Both the position numbers and the translations under genes were made by a program. A DNA stretch of 64,000 nucleotides from Oryzisolibacter sp. LB2S (GTDB taxonomy: Bacteria; Pseudomonadota; Gammaproteobacteria; Burkholderiales; Burkholderiaceae_C): NCBI RefSeq assembly GCF_040732315.1, contig NZ_CP160388.1:2198494-2262493 (forward strand), in the 5' to 3' direction. The notes under the pieces are model-generated. The model was not told where the DNA came from, made no database searches, and worked only from the letters and a program-made list of their open reading frames with translations. Position 1 is the stretch's first letter. Each line of letters starts with the position of its first letter. Shown in pieces: positions 42,661 through 51,975 of this stretch.

Positions 42661-44827
42661 GCGGCGTCACCACCGCCATCGCCTCCTCGCGCAGCTGCCC
42701 GGCCAGTTCCTCGGCCAGGCGCAGGCGGCGCAGCAGCCAGGGGGCCAGGTCGGCCTCGACCAGCGGCGGCAGCTGGGCCGCGCCGTCCGCCTCTTCGGGC
42801 CCCGCGGCGGGTGCGGTGGCCTGGGTCTCGCCGGTCAGCAGGGCCTGCAGTTGCTGGGCCGATGCGGCGAGCGGCTCCTGCACATCCTCGCTGCGCAGGT
42901 GGCCGCGGCGCAGCAGCAGCATGGATTTGACGGCGGTGAGCTGCGCCAGCAGTTGGTAGCAATGCGCCTGCATGCGCTCGAGCGGCGCCAGCGGCGGGCG
43001 CACGGCGCGCGGCTCCTTCCAGGCGCGGGCGGTGGCCTGCACCAGGGCGCCCAGGCTGTCGTAGGCCTCGCGCCGGGCCAGGCGCCAGGCCAGTTCCGGC
43101 CGGTTGTCCACGGCCTGCAGTTGGCCCAGGGCCAGGGCCTCGCGCGCGTGGCGCGTCTGCGCGGCCAGCGTGCGCGCCACCAGGGCCGGGATCTGCTGGC
43201 GCTCCCACGAGGGCAGCACATAGGCGAAGGCCCAGGCGATGCCGGCGCCGAGCACCGTGTCGGCCATGCGCTCGAGCAGCACGAAGGCCGGGCTGCCGCC
43301 CGCGCCCAGCAGATGCGCCTGCACCAGGCCGAGCACGGTGGCGGCCACGGCGGTGATCAGGTAGCGCTGCAGCGTGAACGCGTGCGTGACGGCCTGGGCC
43401 ACGGTCACGCAGACCAGCAGCGCCCAATGCGGCAGCTCGGCCGCAAGCACGGCGGATGCCAGCACACAGCCCAGCAGCGTACCGGCCACGCGCTCGTTGC
43501 GCCGCTCCAGCGTCTGCGCGAGGCTGCCGCGCAGCACGACGACGATGGTCAGCACGATCCAGTAGGCATGCTCGCGCCAAGGCAGCAGCTGCGACAGCGC
43601 GAAGCCCGCGCCTATGGCCAGCGCAGCGCGCAGCGCGTGGCGCAGTGGCGCGGCGCGCCAGCGCCACAGGCCCAGAAAGGGCTTCCAGCCCCAGCCCGTG
43701 GGGCTGACGAACATCTGCCAGTACACGCGCACCAGCGCCAGGTCGGGCGCCAGCTCGCCGCGCGCCAGGGCGATGAGCTGGCCCACCTCGTCGTGGATAT
43801 GGCCGATGCGGTAGGCCATGGCGCGTGTCAGGCGCTCCGCGCTGAAGCCTGTCTGCGCCGGCGCCTGCAGCGCGCCGAGGTCGGGGCGCGGCCTGTCCTG
43901 CGGCGCGGGCTTGCGCCCGAGCAGCAGCGCGTCGGCCAACGCCTCGAGGGCGTCGGCCTGGGCCAGCAGCTCGGTGCGCAGCAGCGCCAGGGCGCCGGCC
44001 TCCTCGGGGCGGCGGCGCACCTGCTCCAGATCGAGGGCGCTGGCCAGCAGGTGGTCGCGCATCTCCAGCGCGCACAAGAGCATGCCTGCGAGCTCCTGCT
44101 GGCGCGCACTGCCGGGGGTTTCGAAGACGATGTCGCGCGCCGACTGCAGCTGGTCGGCCAGCGTGGCCTGGCGCAGCAGCAGTGATCCCATGAGCGGGTT
44201 GTCGCGCTCGCCCACGGCGACCACGGGCGTGAACTGCACGGCCTGCAGCCGCATCAGCGCCGCGAGCGAGAGCAGCACGTCGCTGATGAGCTGCACGCGG
44301 TAGCGCCCGTTGAGCAGGTGGTTGGCCAGCACGGCCCCGGGCAGGAACAGCAGCGCACCCAGCGCGAAGTGGGAAGTGGTCACCAGGGCCGCGCGCCAGC
44401 CCTCGCCCTCGGGTGGTGGGGGCACGGCCATGGAGAACACCATGGCCAGCACCGCGGCTATGGCCACGGGCGCACCGCGCTTGCCCCAGGCCATGGCCAG
44501 AAAGGCCAGAAAGGCCGCGGGCACGATGACCAGGCCCAGCAGCCAGGGCTGGTCATGCAGACGCTGCACCACGAGGAACAGCGGCATGGCCAGGAGTGGC
44601 GCGGGCAGCATGTGCAGCAGCTTGCCGCGGCGCGGCGCGGGTGTGTCCGGCGGGATGGCGGCGATGACGCCCACCGTGGCGGCGGCCGCTGCGGCGCTGC
44701 CGAGCAGCACATGCACCAGCGTGGAGATGACGAGCAGCCCCAGCGCCCCCGCGGCGCCATTGGCAACGTAGTGCGACAGCAGCACGCGGCGCGCCGTGCG
44801 CAGGCGGGATTCAAAGGTGCGGGGCAT
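42629..44827 (-). CDS. YccS/YhfK-type FUSC membrane protein
   Basis: 732 residues, in the FUSC/YccS family layout: an N-terminal block of about five to six membrane spans ('GLLVISTLVHVLLGSAAAAA'), a long cytoplasmic region (about 170-390, 'GERDNPLMGSLLLRQATLAD', 'TPGSARQQELAGMLLCALEM'), a second membrane block with the family motif 'WREHAYWIVLTIVVVLRGSL' followed by 'QTLERRNERVAGTLLGCVLA', and a C-terminal cytoplasmic tail. These proteins resemble aromatic-acid efflux pumps (AaeB), but YccS has no proven substrate. It lies 30 bp downstream of gshA and could be read through from it. Confidence 0.88.
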   Translation of the reverse strand: MPRTFESRLRTARRVLLSHYVANGAAGALGLLVISTLVHVLLGSAAAAAATVGVIAAIPPDTPAPRRGKLLHMLPAPLLAMPLFLVVQRLHDQPWLLGLVIVPAAFLAFLAMAWGKRGAPVAIAAVLAMVFSMAVPPPPEGEGWRAALVTTSHFALGALLFLPGAVLANHLLNGRYRVQLISDVLLSLAALMRLQAVQFTPVVAVGERDNPLMGSLLLRQATLADQLQSARDIVFETPGSARQQELAGMLLCALEMRDHLLASALDLEQVRRRPEEAGALALLRTELLAQADALEALADALLLGRKPAPQDRPRPDLGALQAPAQTGFSAERLTRAMAYRIGHIHDEVGQLIALARGELAPDLALVRVYWQMFVSPTGWGWKPFLGLWRWRAAPLRHALRAALAIGAGFALSQLLPWREHAYWIVLTIVVVLRGSLAQTLERRNERVAGTLLGCVLASAVLAAELPHWALLVCVTVAQAVTHAFTLQRYLITAVAATVLGLVQAHLLGAGGSPAFVLLERMADTVLGAGIAWAFAYVLPSWERQQIPALVARTLAAQTRHAREALALGQLQAVDNRPELAWRLARREAYDSLGALVQATARAWKEPRAVRPPLAPLERMQAHCYQLLAQLTAVKSMLLLRRGHLRSEDVQEPLAASAQQLQALLTGETQATAPAAGPEEADGAAQLPPLVEADLAPWLLRRLRLAEELAGQLREEAMAVVTPLRGDDARPNA

Positions 44828-44857
44828 GGCGCGAATGTAGCGCGCGTCGCTGAAGGG

Positions 44858-46387
44858 TCAGCCGAGCTGGCGCGGGTCCATGTACTGCTGGCGCCATTCC
44901 TCGAAGGGCAGCTGGTCCTGCGCCTCTATGTCCCTCTGGTCGGCCAGCGACTGCGCGGCCAGCGCCTCGTAGCGCGCCTGCTGCGCCGCGCTCCAGGGCA
45001 GGGCCAGCAGCCGGTCGCGTGCCTGCTGCGAGCGCGCAAAGGCAAAGGCCTCGAAGCCGCAGCCGGGCTGCTCCCGCATGGCCGCGAGCACGCGCGCAGA
45101 CGGCGCCAGCGTGCTGTCGGCCAGCACGGCCTGGGCGTGGCGCAGGGCCTGGCCGTAGTCGTCCGTGCCCTGGGTGCGATCCAGCGCCGCGGCGATGGGC
45201 GCGCATTCGGACAGGATCTGCCCGGCCCATTCGGTCAGCGCAACGCTCTGGCCGCCCTGCTGCAGCAGCAGGCCGGGTTCGCGCCCCCGTTCGGCCGTCT
45301 GGTGCTGGTTGTGCTTGCACTCGGCGATTTCGGCAGGCGTGTCGGGCGGGCTGTCGGTCAGCAGGCAGTGGAGCAGAAAGACGTCCAGCAGGCGCATGGT
45401 CTGCGCCGTGATGCCCACGCTCTCGAACGGGTCCAGGTCCATGAGGCGCACTTCGACATACTCCACGCCGCGCTCGCGCAGCGCGTGCAGCGGGCGCTCG
45501 CCGCGGCGCACGGTGCGCTTGGGGCGGATGGTGCCGTAGAACTCGTTCTCTATCTGCAGCAGGCTGGTGCCGAGCTGGTTGTAGTCGCCGCCGATGTTGC
45601 GTATGCCTATGGCCTCGTAGGCCGGATAGGGCTGCGTCAAGGCCTCGTGCAGCGAGTCGGCATAGCCCGACAGGCCGTTGTAGCTCACGTCGATGCTGGC
45701 CTGGGCGTCGCTCTGGTAGCCCAGGCGCCCCATGCGCAGCGAGGTGGCATGGGGCAGGTACAGCGCCTGGCCCGCGTCGCCCAGCGGCTGTAGGCTGTGC
45801 GCGCGGCCCTCGACGAAGCAGGGGCAGAGCGCGGGCGAGGCGCCAAACAGGTACAGCAGCACGAAGGCGTTGCGGCGGAAGTTGCGGATCAGCGCAAAGT
45901 ATTCCTCGCTCGTCACGCCGGGCAGCGACCAGTTGTAGTGAATGCCCGAGATGGTCTGCATGCGCCGCCCGTAGCGGTGCGCCAGGCCCATGCGGTAGAT
46001 GCTCTTGGCGCGGCCGATGTGCGAGTTGCCATAGCGGCCGATGGGAATGGTCTCGTCCGTGGGCAGGCCGCAGGGCATGCTCGACACCCACAGCAGCTCG
46101 CCGCCCTCCTGCTGCAGGGTGCGCAGCACGTACTGGTGGATCTCGGTGAGCTCGTCGAGGCAGGCCTCGACGCTTTGGTGCGCGCCGGTGATGAGTTCGA
46201 TCTGCGATTCGCTGTAGTCGGTGGTGATGCTCGGGTGCGTGAGGGCCGAGCCCAGCGCCTGCGGATGCGGCGTGAGCGCCAGGCCCCCGGTGGGCAGGAC
46301 GCGCAGACCTTCTTTTTCCATGCCGCGGCGCATGCCCGCCAGGCGGTCGGCCGGCAGGGCTGCGATTCGCTGTTGCAATGTGCTCAT
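44858..46387 (-). CDS. gshA: Glutamate-cysteine ligase (type 1)
   Basis: 509 residues, class I GshA as in E. coli. It makes gamma-glutamylcysteine in glutathione synthesis. Motifs: 'GMEKEGLRVLPTG', 'ITTDYSESQIELITG', 'MPCGLPTDETIPIGRYGNSH', 'TISGIHYNWSLP' and 'YIGIRNIGGDYNQLGTSLLQ'-like 'NQLGTSLLQIENEFYGTIRP', all around the ATP and glutamate sites. A distant functional partner in this window is ggt, which cleaves glutathione. No regulation is visible. Confidence 0.95.
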   Translation of the reverse strand: MSTLQQRIAALPADRLAGMRRGMEKEGLRVLPTGGLALTPHPQALGSALTHPSITTDYSESQIELITGAHQSVEACLDELTEIHQYVLRTLQQEGGELLWVSSMPCGLPTDETIPIGRYGNSHIGRAKSIYRMGLAHRYGRRMQTISGIHYNWSLPGVTSEEYFALIRNFRRNAFVLLYLFGASPALCPCFVEGRAHSLQPLGDAGQALYLPHATSLRMGRLGYQSDAQASIDVSYNGLSGYADSLHEALTQPYPAYEAIGIRNIGGDYNQLGTSLLQIENEFYGTIRPKRTVRRGERPLHALRERGVEYVEVRLMDLDPFESVGITAQTMRLLDVFLLHCLLTDSPPDTPAEIAECKHNQHQTAERGREPGLLLQQGGQSVALTEWAGQILSECAPIAAALDRTQGTDDYGQALRHAQAVLADSTLAPSARVLAAMREQPGCGFEAFAFARSQQARDRLLALPWSAAQQARYEALAAQSLADQRDIEAQDQLPFEEWRQQYMDPRQLG

Positions 46388-46492
46388 TGTGTGCGCTTGG
46401 CTTGTTCTGAAAGGGGCTGGAACATAGCACGCCCGGCCGCTGCCCCGCTGACGGCCGCCGCAAGCGCCGGCGCGCAGCGGGGACTCTGCGCC

Positions 46493-47407
46493 CTACGCCC
46501 GCACCGCGGCCGCCATGGCCAGGCCGATCTCGTTCTGGCCCTGGGCCAGGCCGCTGGCCGGCACCTGCTCGCCCGCGCGCTCGCACACCTCGGCCAGGCG
46601 CGCGGCCAGCTGCTCGGGCACATCGCCCCCCTGGCCCAGGTGGATGCCGCGGGTGAGCGTGATGTGCGCGGCCTCGAAGCTGCCCGCGCCGGCGCAGAGG
46701 ATGGTGCGCGTGGGCGCGCTCTCGTGCGCCAGCACCAGCATGGCGGGCACCACGGCCTCGGGCGCGAGCCGCGCCAGCACCTCTTCGGGCATCAGCCCCT
46801 CGGTCATGCGCGTGGCGGCCGTGGGCGCGAGCGCGTTCACGTGGATGCCATGCTTGGCGCCCTCGATGGCCAGGGTCTGCATCAGCCCCACCTGGGCGAG
46901 CTTGGCCGCGCCGTAGTTGGCCTGGCCGAAGTTGCCGTACAGGCCCGTCGACGAGGTCGTCATGACGATGCGGCCGTAGTTCTGCGCCTGCATCAGCGGC
47001 CACACGGCCTTGCAGCAATGCGCCGCGCCCATCAGGTGCACCTGCACCACGAGGGCGAAGTCGGCCATGTCCATCTTGGCAAAGCTCTTGTCGCGCAGGA
47101 TGCCGGCGTTGTTCACCAGAATGTCCACGCGGCCCCAGGCGTCGGCGGCCTGCTGCACCATGGCCTGCACGGCGGCGAAGTCGGTCACCGACGCGCCATT
47201 GGCCAGCGCCTGGCCGCCCGCGGCGCGGATCTCGTCCACCACGGCCTGGGCGGCGCCGACCGAGCCGCCGCTGCCGTCCACGGCCCCGCCCAGATCGTTG
47301 ACCAGCACCTTGGCGCCACGCGCCGCCAGCGCCAGCGCATGCTGGCGGCCCAGGCCGCCGCCGGCGCCCGTCACGATGGCCACGCGGCCCTGGAAGTCGA
47401 GTTTCAT
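46493..47407 (-). CDS. SDR-family dehydrogenase (MFE-2/hydroxyacyl-CoA dehydrogenase type)
   Basis: 304 residues. SDR core: cofactor loop 'IVTGAGGGLGRQHALALAAR', 'VLVNDLGGAVDGSGGS' (typical of the multifunctional-enzyme-2/HSD17B4 branch), 'VDILVNNAGILRDKSFAKMD', and catalytic 'SSTGLYGNFGQANYGAAKLA' (Ser, Tyr-x3-Lys). A C-terminal extension of about 55 residues follows the Rossmann domain. The likely reaction is NAD-dependent oxidation of 3-hydroxyacyl-CoA. It has a clear SD (AGGAGACC). A dispersed repeat lies upstream of it. Confidence 0.9.
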   Translation of the reverse strand: MKLDFQGRVAIVTGAGGGLGRQHALALAARGAKVLVNDLGGAVDGSGGSVGAAQAVVDEIRAAGGQALANGASVTDFAAVQAMVQQAADAWGRVDILVNNAGILRDKSFAKMDMADFALVVQVHLMGAAHCCKAVWPLMQAQNYGRIVMTTSSTGLYGNFGQANYGAAKLAQVGLMQTLAIEGAKHGIHVNALAPTAATRMTEGLMPEEVLARLAPEAVVPAMLVLAHESAPTRTILCAGAGSFEAAHITLTRGIHLGQGGDVPEQLAARLAEVCERAGEQVPASGLAQGQNEIGLAMAAAVRA

Positions 47408-47427
47408 GTTCACGGTCTCCTGTTGAA

Positions 47428-47484
47428 AATCAAAAAGTAGAGCTGCTCGCGCTTGTCTGGTGCGTGCTAGAGGCCATTTTGGCA
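47428..47484. repeat. Dispersed TAGC/GCGCTTG element, copy 7
   Basis: AAAAAGTAGAGCTGCTCGCGCTTGtctggtgcgTGCTAGAGGCCATTTTGGC, in the gap between the SDR gene and the divergent M14 peptidase gene; the only copy placed at 5' ends of both neighbours. Confidence 0.7.
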
Positions 47485-47580
47485 TTGAATCTACCCGCCA
47501 TGCAGGCCCGGCCGGGCCGCGCCGCCGCCCCGCAGCATAGCCGCCCATAATCGTCTCTCTCGCCAACTGCAGGGTATGCC

Positions 47581-49362
47581 ATGACCAACGCCAACCAGGG
47601 CAGCACGCTGCTCGATCTGCGCATCGAGCGCACGCTGGACCTGTGGGTGCGGCGCTTCTCGCGGCCCGAATGGCGCGGCCGCCATGTCGAGGGCTGGCTG
47701 TTCGAGGGCCAGGCCGCGCGCCGCGCCGCCGAGCGGCAGCTGGCCGCGGCCGGCGTGCATGCGCGCCTGCACAGCGCCTACAAGCCGCTGGTGCAGCATT
47801 TCATCGACCAGGTGGACTGCGCGCGCCTGCGCTCCGCCCTGGTGCGCTACCCCACGGCGCAGACCGGGCCGGCGCAGCGCTTTCGGCTCGAGGCCTACCC
47901 TCTCGCGGCCCTGCTGCCGGGCGACGCGTTGCGGCTCGAGGCGCGCGCCGACGCCCTGCCCCGCTACGACGTCGAGCTGCTGCTGCAGGACGGCACGCGC
48001 ATCCACCAAGAGATGTGGGCGCCCAACCGCAGCCACCAGGACGTGACCGGCGCGGCCGTGCTCTCGCCCACGGGCTGGCTGCGCGTGGGCACGCAGGCCG
48101 GTGCGGCCGACCTGCTCGACCGCGCCGAGACGACCGACTACGAGCAGGCCTTTGCCCAGATCATTCAGACCGTGCGCGACCACCCCTGGCCACGGCAGGA
48201 GCCCTACTTCGAGCGCCTGCAGATGCGCGTGGACCTGCCCGGCTACGAACAGCCCATCGCCTGGGCGGATGAGGCGATCAGCACGGCCGAGGCGCTGCAC
48301 GAGGACCTGTATTTCTCGCTGCTCGAGTTCTTCCAGCAGCACAGCGGCCGCCCCGTGGGCGACCGGCGCCTGCAGCCCGGCCAGATCGTGCCCGATGTGC
48401 GCCTGGGCGCGGCCGAGGTGCGCGTGCAGGTCAGCCTGCAGCCCTTTGACGCCACGGCGCAGGATGCGCTGGCCCAGGGACCGGCAGAGGCACTGAATAC
48501 GCCGCTTGCCGACCTGAGCGCCGCGCCATCGCCCGACGGCATCGCCCACACCCTGAACGCCTGGCCCGGCGAGCGCTTTGGCGCGCGCACGCGCCAGGGC
48601 CGCGCCGTGTGGGGGCAATATGTGCGCGGCGCTCAGCAGCCGGTGTTCATCAGCGGCGGCCAGCATGCCAACGAGACCTCGGGCGTGGTGGGGGCGCTGC
48701 GCGCGGCCCAGGCGCTGCTTGCGCAGCCGAGCGCGCATTTCGCGCTGATCGCGCTCGAGAACCCCGACGGCTACGCCCTGCACCGCGAACTGTGCCGCCA
48801 GCACCCGGGCCACATGCACCACGCGGCGCGCTACACCGCCCTGGGCGACGACGTGGAATGCCGCGACGGCGCCCCGCTGTACGAGCGCGAGGCGCGCCAG
48901 CAGGCGCTGGCCCTGTCGGGCGCCCGGCTGCACGTGAACCTGCACGGCTACCCCGCGCACGAGTGGACGCGGCCGCTGTCGGGCTATGTGCCGCGCGGCT
49001 TCGAGCAGTGGATGCTGCCCAAGGGCTTCTTCCTCATCCTGCGCCACCACGCCGGCTGGCAGCAGCCGGCGCGCGCCCTGCTAGAGGCCGTGTGCGCGCG
49101 CCTGGCCGAGGTGCCGGGCCTGGCCGAGTTCAACGCGCGCCAGCGCGCGCTCTATGAGCGCCACGCCGGCCCCATGCCCTTCGAGGTGCTGCACGGCACG
49201 GCCTGCATGCAGGTACAGACCGCGCACGACGCGCCCGTCACGCTGATCAGCGAGTTTCCCGACGAGACGGTGTGCGGCGCGGCCTTTCGCTTCGCCCACG
49301 AGGTGCAGATGCACACCGTGCTCGCGGCCGTGCAGGCCTGGCAGGAGATTGCGCCGCGCTGA
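47581..49362 (+). CDS. M14-family zinc carboxypeptidase-like protein
   Basis: 593 residues. The C-terminal half (about 355-590) is an M14 fold with zinc ligands in 'ISGGQHANETSGVVGALRAA' (HxxE) and 'ARLHVNLHGYPAHEW' (His), and a candidate catalytic Glu in 'VTLISEFPDETVCG'. The N-terminal 350 residues form a separate region ('GPAQRFRLEAYPLAALLPGD', 'WADEAISTAEALHEDLYFSL') with no function I can assign. There is no signal peptide, so it is probably cytosolic. The M14 metal site looks complete; the substrate is unknown. Confidence 0.85.
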   Translation: MTNANQGSTLLDLRIERTLDLWVRRFSRPEWRGRHVEGWLFEGQAARRAAERQLAAAGVHARLHSAYKPLVQHFIDQVDCARLRSALVRYPTAQTGPAQRFRLEAYPLAALLPGDALRLEARADALPRYDVELLLQDGTRIHQEMWAPNRSHQDVTGAAVLSPTGWLRVGTQAGAADLLDRAETTDYEQAFAQIIQTVRDHPWPRQEPYFERLQMRVDLPGYEQPIAWADEAISTAEALHEDLYFSLLEFFQQHSGRPVGDRRLQPGQIVPDVRLGAAEVRVQVSLQPFDATAQDALAQGPAEALNTPLADLSAAPSPDGIAHTLNAWPGERFGARTRQGRAVWGQYVRGAQQPVFISGGQHANETSGVVGALRAAQALLAQPSAHFALIALENPDGYALHRELCRQHPGHMHHAARYTALGDDVECRDGAPLYEREARQQALALSGARLHVNLHGYPAHEWTRPLSGYVPRGFEQWMLPKGFFLILRHHAGWQQPARALLEAVCARLAEVPGLAEFNARQRALYERHAGPMPFEVLHGTACMQVQTAHDAPVTLISEFPDETVCGAAFRFAHEVQMHTVLAAVQAWQEIAPR

Positions 49363-49401
49363 TGGCCGGAGGGTCATGCCCCCCCTGCCTACAATGCCGC
49401 G

Positions 49402-49791
49402 ATGCTGCACGCTCTTGCCATCTGCCTCGGCGCCTGTGCCGGCGCCCTGGCGCGCTGGCGGCTGGGCCTGTGGCTCAACACCCAGGGCACGCTGCTGCCC
49501 TGGGGGACGCTGGCGGCCAACCTCATCGGCGGCTACCTCATAGGCCTGTGCCTGGGGCTGTTTGACTCCCTGCCGCAGCTCGACCCGGCCTGGCGGCTGC
49601 TGCTCGTCACAGGCTTTCTGGGCGCACTGACCACCTTCTCCACCTTCTCGGCCGAGGTGCTGGGCCTGCTGCAGCAGCAGCGCGTGGCGCTGGCGCTCGG
49701 CCTGGGCCTGCTGCATGTGGCCGGGTCGCTGTGCCTGACCTGGGCCGGACTGCACAGCTGGGGCCTGCTGCGCGGCGCGGTCAAACTTTGA
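49402..49791 (+). CDS. crcB: Fluoride channel CrcB (Fluc)
   Basis: 129 residues, four membrane spans. Signature residues: 'CLGACAGALARWRLGLWLN', 'WGTLAANLIGGYLIG', 'VTGFLGALTTFSTFSAEVL' (the Phe-box and TxFST polar track). Works as a dual-topology dimer that exports F-. It follows the M14 gene with a 39-bp gap and may share its transcript. No fluoride riboswitch was convincingly found ahead of it. Confidence 0.95.
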   Translation: MLHALAICLGACAGALARWRLGLWLNTQGTLLPWGTLAANLIGGYLIGLCLGLFDSLPQLDPAWRLLLVTGFLGALTTFSTFSAEVLGLLQQQRVALALGLGLLHVAGSLCLTWAGLHSWGLLRGAVKL

Positions 49792-49803
49792 TTATTACTA
49801 CTT

Positions 49804-49852
49804 TTTCAATAGCTTCTCGGGCTTAATACACAAGCGCTGGAGGCCTGTTTCC
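49804..49852. repeat. Dispersed TAGC/GCGCTTG element, copy 8
   Basis: TTTTTCAATAGCTTCTCGGGCTTAatacaCAAGCGCTGGAGGCC then CTGTTTCCA, just after crcB and before the LOG gene. Confidence 0.75.
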
Positions 49853-49924
49853 ATAGAATCACCGCGTACACTGCGGCAACGCACCGCCGTTCAAGCGGGC
49901 GGCCATTTCTCCGATACCTTCATC

Positions 49925-50788
49925 ATGCAAGCGAACACCGACCTCCAAGACAGCCGCCTCGCCAACGCCTGGGCCGAGCTGCACAACTACGCCGTGGCGG
50001 GCAACCCGCTGCACCCCGACTCCTACCGCCTGGCGTTCACCGACCCCGAGTTCATGCTGCGCCGCGAGACGCGCGGCATCCGCTTTCAGCTCGAGCTGCT
50101 CAAGCCCGATCTGGAGCAGGCCGAGCAAGGCATAGAGCACACCGTGGTGGTCTATGGCAGCGCACGCTTCGTCGCCCCCGAGGACGCGGCCGAGCAGCTG
50201 ACCCAGGCGCGCGCCAGCGGCGACGCCGAGCGCATCCGGCGCGCCGAGCGCGCCGTGAAGAACGCCTTCTACTACGACCAAGCCCGGCGCTTTGCGCGCC
50301 TGGTGGCCGACTACAGCCAGACCCGCCCGGCGGCCGAACGCATCTACATCTGCACGGGCGGCGGCCCCGGCATCATGGAGGCCGCCAACCGCGGCGCCTA
50401 CGAGGCCGGCGCGCCGACCATAGGCCTGAACATCACGCTGCCGCACGAGCAAAGCGGCAACCGCTACATCACGCCCTCGCTGTCATTCAAGTTCCACTAC
50501 TTTGCGCTGCGCAAGATGCACTTCATGATGCGCGCCAAGGCCCTGGTGGTATTCCCCGGCGGCTTTGGCACGCTCGACGAGCTGTTCGAGGTGCTGACCC
50601 TGGTGCAGACCGGCAAGGCCAAGCCCGCGCCCATCGTGCTGTTCGGCTCAGCCTTCTGGAAGAGCCTGGTCAACTTCGAGGCGCTGGTGGAACAAGGCAC
50701 GGTCTCCGCCGACGACCTCAAGCTGTTCCACTACACGGACGACCCGGCCGAGGCCTGGGAGATCATCCGCGCGTTTTACGAGCTGTAG
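49925..50788 (+). CDS. LOG-family protein (TIGR00730)
   Basis: 287 residues. The 'lonely guy' nucleotide-binding motifs are present: 'HTVVVYGSARFVAPEDAAEQ', 'YICTGGGPGIMEAANRGAYE' and the signature 'VVFPGGFGTLDELFEVLTLV' (PGGxGTxxE). LOG enzymes release bases from nucleoside monophosphates. It is longer than the short cytokinin-activating type, with an extended N-terminus, as in proteobacterial PpnN-like/LOG variants. The role is likely nucleotide turnover, substrate open. Confidence 0.9.
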   Translation: MQANTDLQDSRLANAWAELHNYAVAGNPLHPDSYRLAFTDPEFMLRRETRGIRFQLELLKPDLEQAEQGIEHTVVVYGSARFVAPEDAAEQLTQARASGDAERIRRAERAVKNAFYYDQARRFARLVADYSQTRPAAERIYICTGGGPGIMEAANRGAYEAGAPTIGLNITLPHEQSGNRYITPSLSFKFHYFALRKMHFMMRAKALVVFPGGFGTLDELFEVLTLVQTGKAKPAPIVLFGSAFWKSLVNFEALVEQGTVSADDLKLFHYTDDPAEAWEIIRAFYEL

Positions 50789-50796
50789 TCAGGGGG

Positions 50797-51975
50797 TCAA
50801 TGGCGCTGCGCCGCGGCGCCGGCGCCCAGCCGCCACGCCAGGCGCGAGCCCAGGCCCACCACCGCGCCCACGACCCAGAACAGGCCGGCCACGCCCACCA
50901 GCGCGCTGGCCGAGCCGAACAGCAGCGGCATCACCACGCTCGAACCATTGATGGCCACGAGGCGCAGGCCCAGCGCCTCGCCATGGCGGTGCGCGGGCGT
51001 GATCTGGTGCAGCATGCTCATGATCATGGGCTGCACGGAGCCGAGCGCAAACCCGAGCAGCACCGAGCAGGCGCCCAGCGCCAGTGCGCTGGGCAGCAGC
51101 GGATAGACGGCGAACAGCAGCGCCGCGGCCACCATGGCCGCGGTGATCACGGCCGCCTCGCGCAGGTGGTCGGCGATGAGCGGCATGAGCATGCGGATCA
51201 GCGTCGCGGCAATGGCAAAGGCGCCCAGGATGGAGCCTATGACCGAGGCCGACAGCCCGCGCTCATAGCCGAGCAGCGGCACGACGAAGGTGTGCACGTC
51301 CCAGCAGGAGGACAGCACCCAGTTGACGATGAGCAGGCGGCGAAAGCCCGGCTCGGCGAGCAGGTCCCAGGCGCGCGCAGCGCCGCCGGCCTTGGGCTCC
51401 ACGGGGGGCAGCTCCTGCGTGCCGCGCACCCACAGCCAGGTGGTCATGGGCAGCAGGGCCAGCAGTGCAAATGCGGCGCGAAAGCCCGTGGTGGCGCCCG
51501 CCTGCGCGCCCGCATGGTCTATCAGCAGCCCGGCGCAGAACGGCCCGAGAAAGTTGGACACCGCCGGCCCGATGGCGAGCCAGCTGAACACGCGCTTGAG
51601 CTGGCTGGCGTCGTGCGCGGCTCGGCCGACGTGACGCTGCAGCGCAATCATCGCCACGCCGGTGGCCCCGCCCGTGAGCAGGGCCGCCAGACACAGCACC
51701 GGGAACACCGGCCAGACGGCCGCAGAGCCGGCGCCCAGCATGGCCGCGGCCACGGCGCGGCGCACCGGGCGCTTGAGGCCATGCCGGTCCGCATAGCGCC
51801 CCGCGGGCAGGCCCAGGAACACCTGGGTGAGCGCGAACAGCGCCAGCAGCACGCCCACGGCGGCCGCGCTGTGGCCTTCGCGCAGGGCCAGCAGCGGCGC
51901 GGCCATGCGCATGCCGGTCATGGCGGCATGGATGCAGATCTGGCCGAGGATCAGGCGCGCAAAGCCCCAGTTCAC
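50797..51975 (-). CDS. MFS-family transporter
   Basis: 392 residues, 12 predicted spans. The MFS motif A-like loop is 'GLPAGRYADRHGLKRPVRRA' after TM2. No domain identifies the substrate. It overlaps the rmuC stop by 4 bp (ATGA), so the two are co-translated, although no functional link is known. Probable drug or metabolite exporter. Confidence 0.88.
   Translation of the reverse strand: MNWGFARLILGQICIHAAMTGMRMAAPLLALREGHSAAAVGVLLALFALTQVFLGLPAGRYADRHGLKRPVRRAVAAAMLGAGSAAVWPVFPVLCLAALLTGGATGVAMIALQRHVGRAAHDASQLKRVFSWLAIGPAVSNFLGPFCAGLLIDHAGAQAGATTGFRAAFALLALLPMTTWLWVRGTQELPPVEPKAGGAARAWDLLAEPGFRRLLIVNWVLSSCWDVHTFVVPLLGYERGLSASVIGSILGAFAIAATLIRMLMPLIADHLREAAVITAAMVAAALLFAVYPLLPSALALGACSVLLGFALGSVQPMIMSMLHQITPAHRHGEALGLRLVAINGSSVVMPLLFGSASALVGVAGLFWVVGAVVGLGSRLAWRLGAGAAAQRH

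Noticed and set aside
49340..49401. Possible fluoride riboswitch ahead of crcB
   Set aside because: The short gap has GGAGGG and CCTAC-like strings, but the pseudoknot pairings and conserved core of the crcB RNA could not be placed convincingly.
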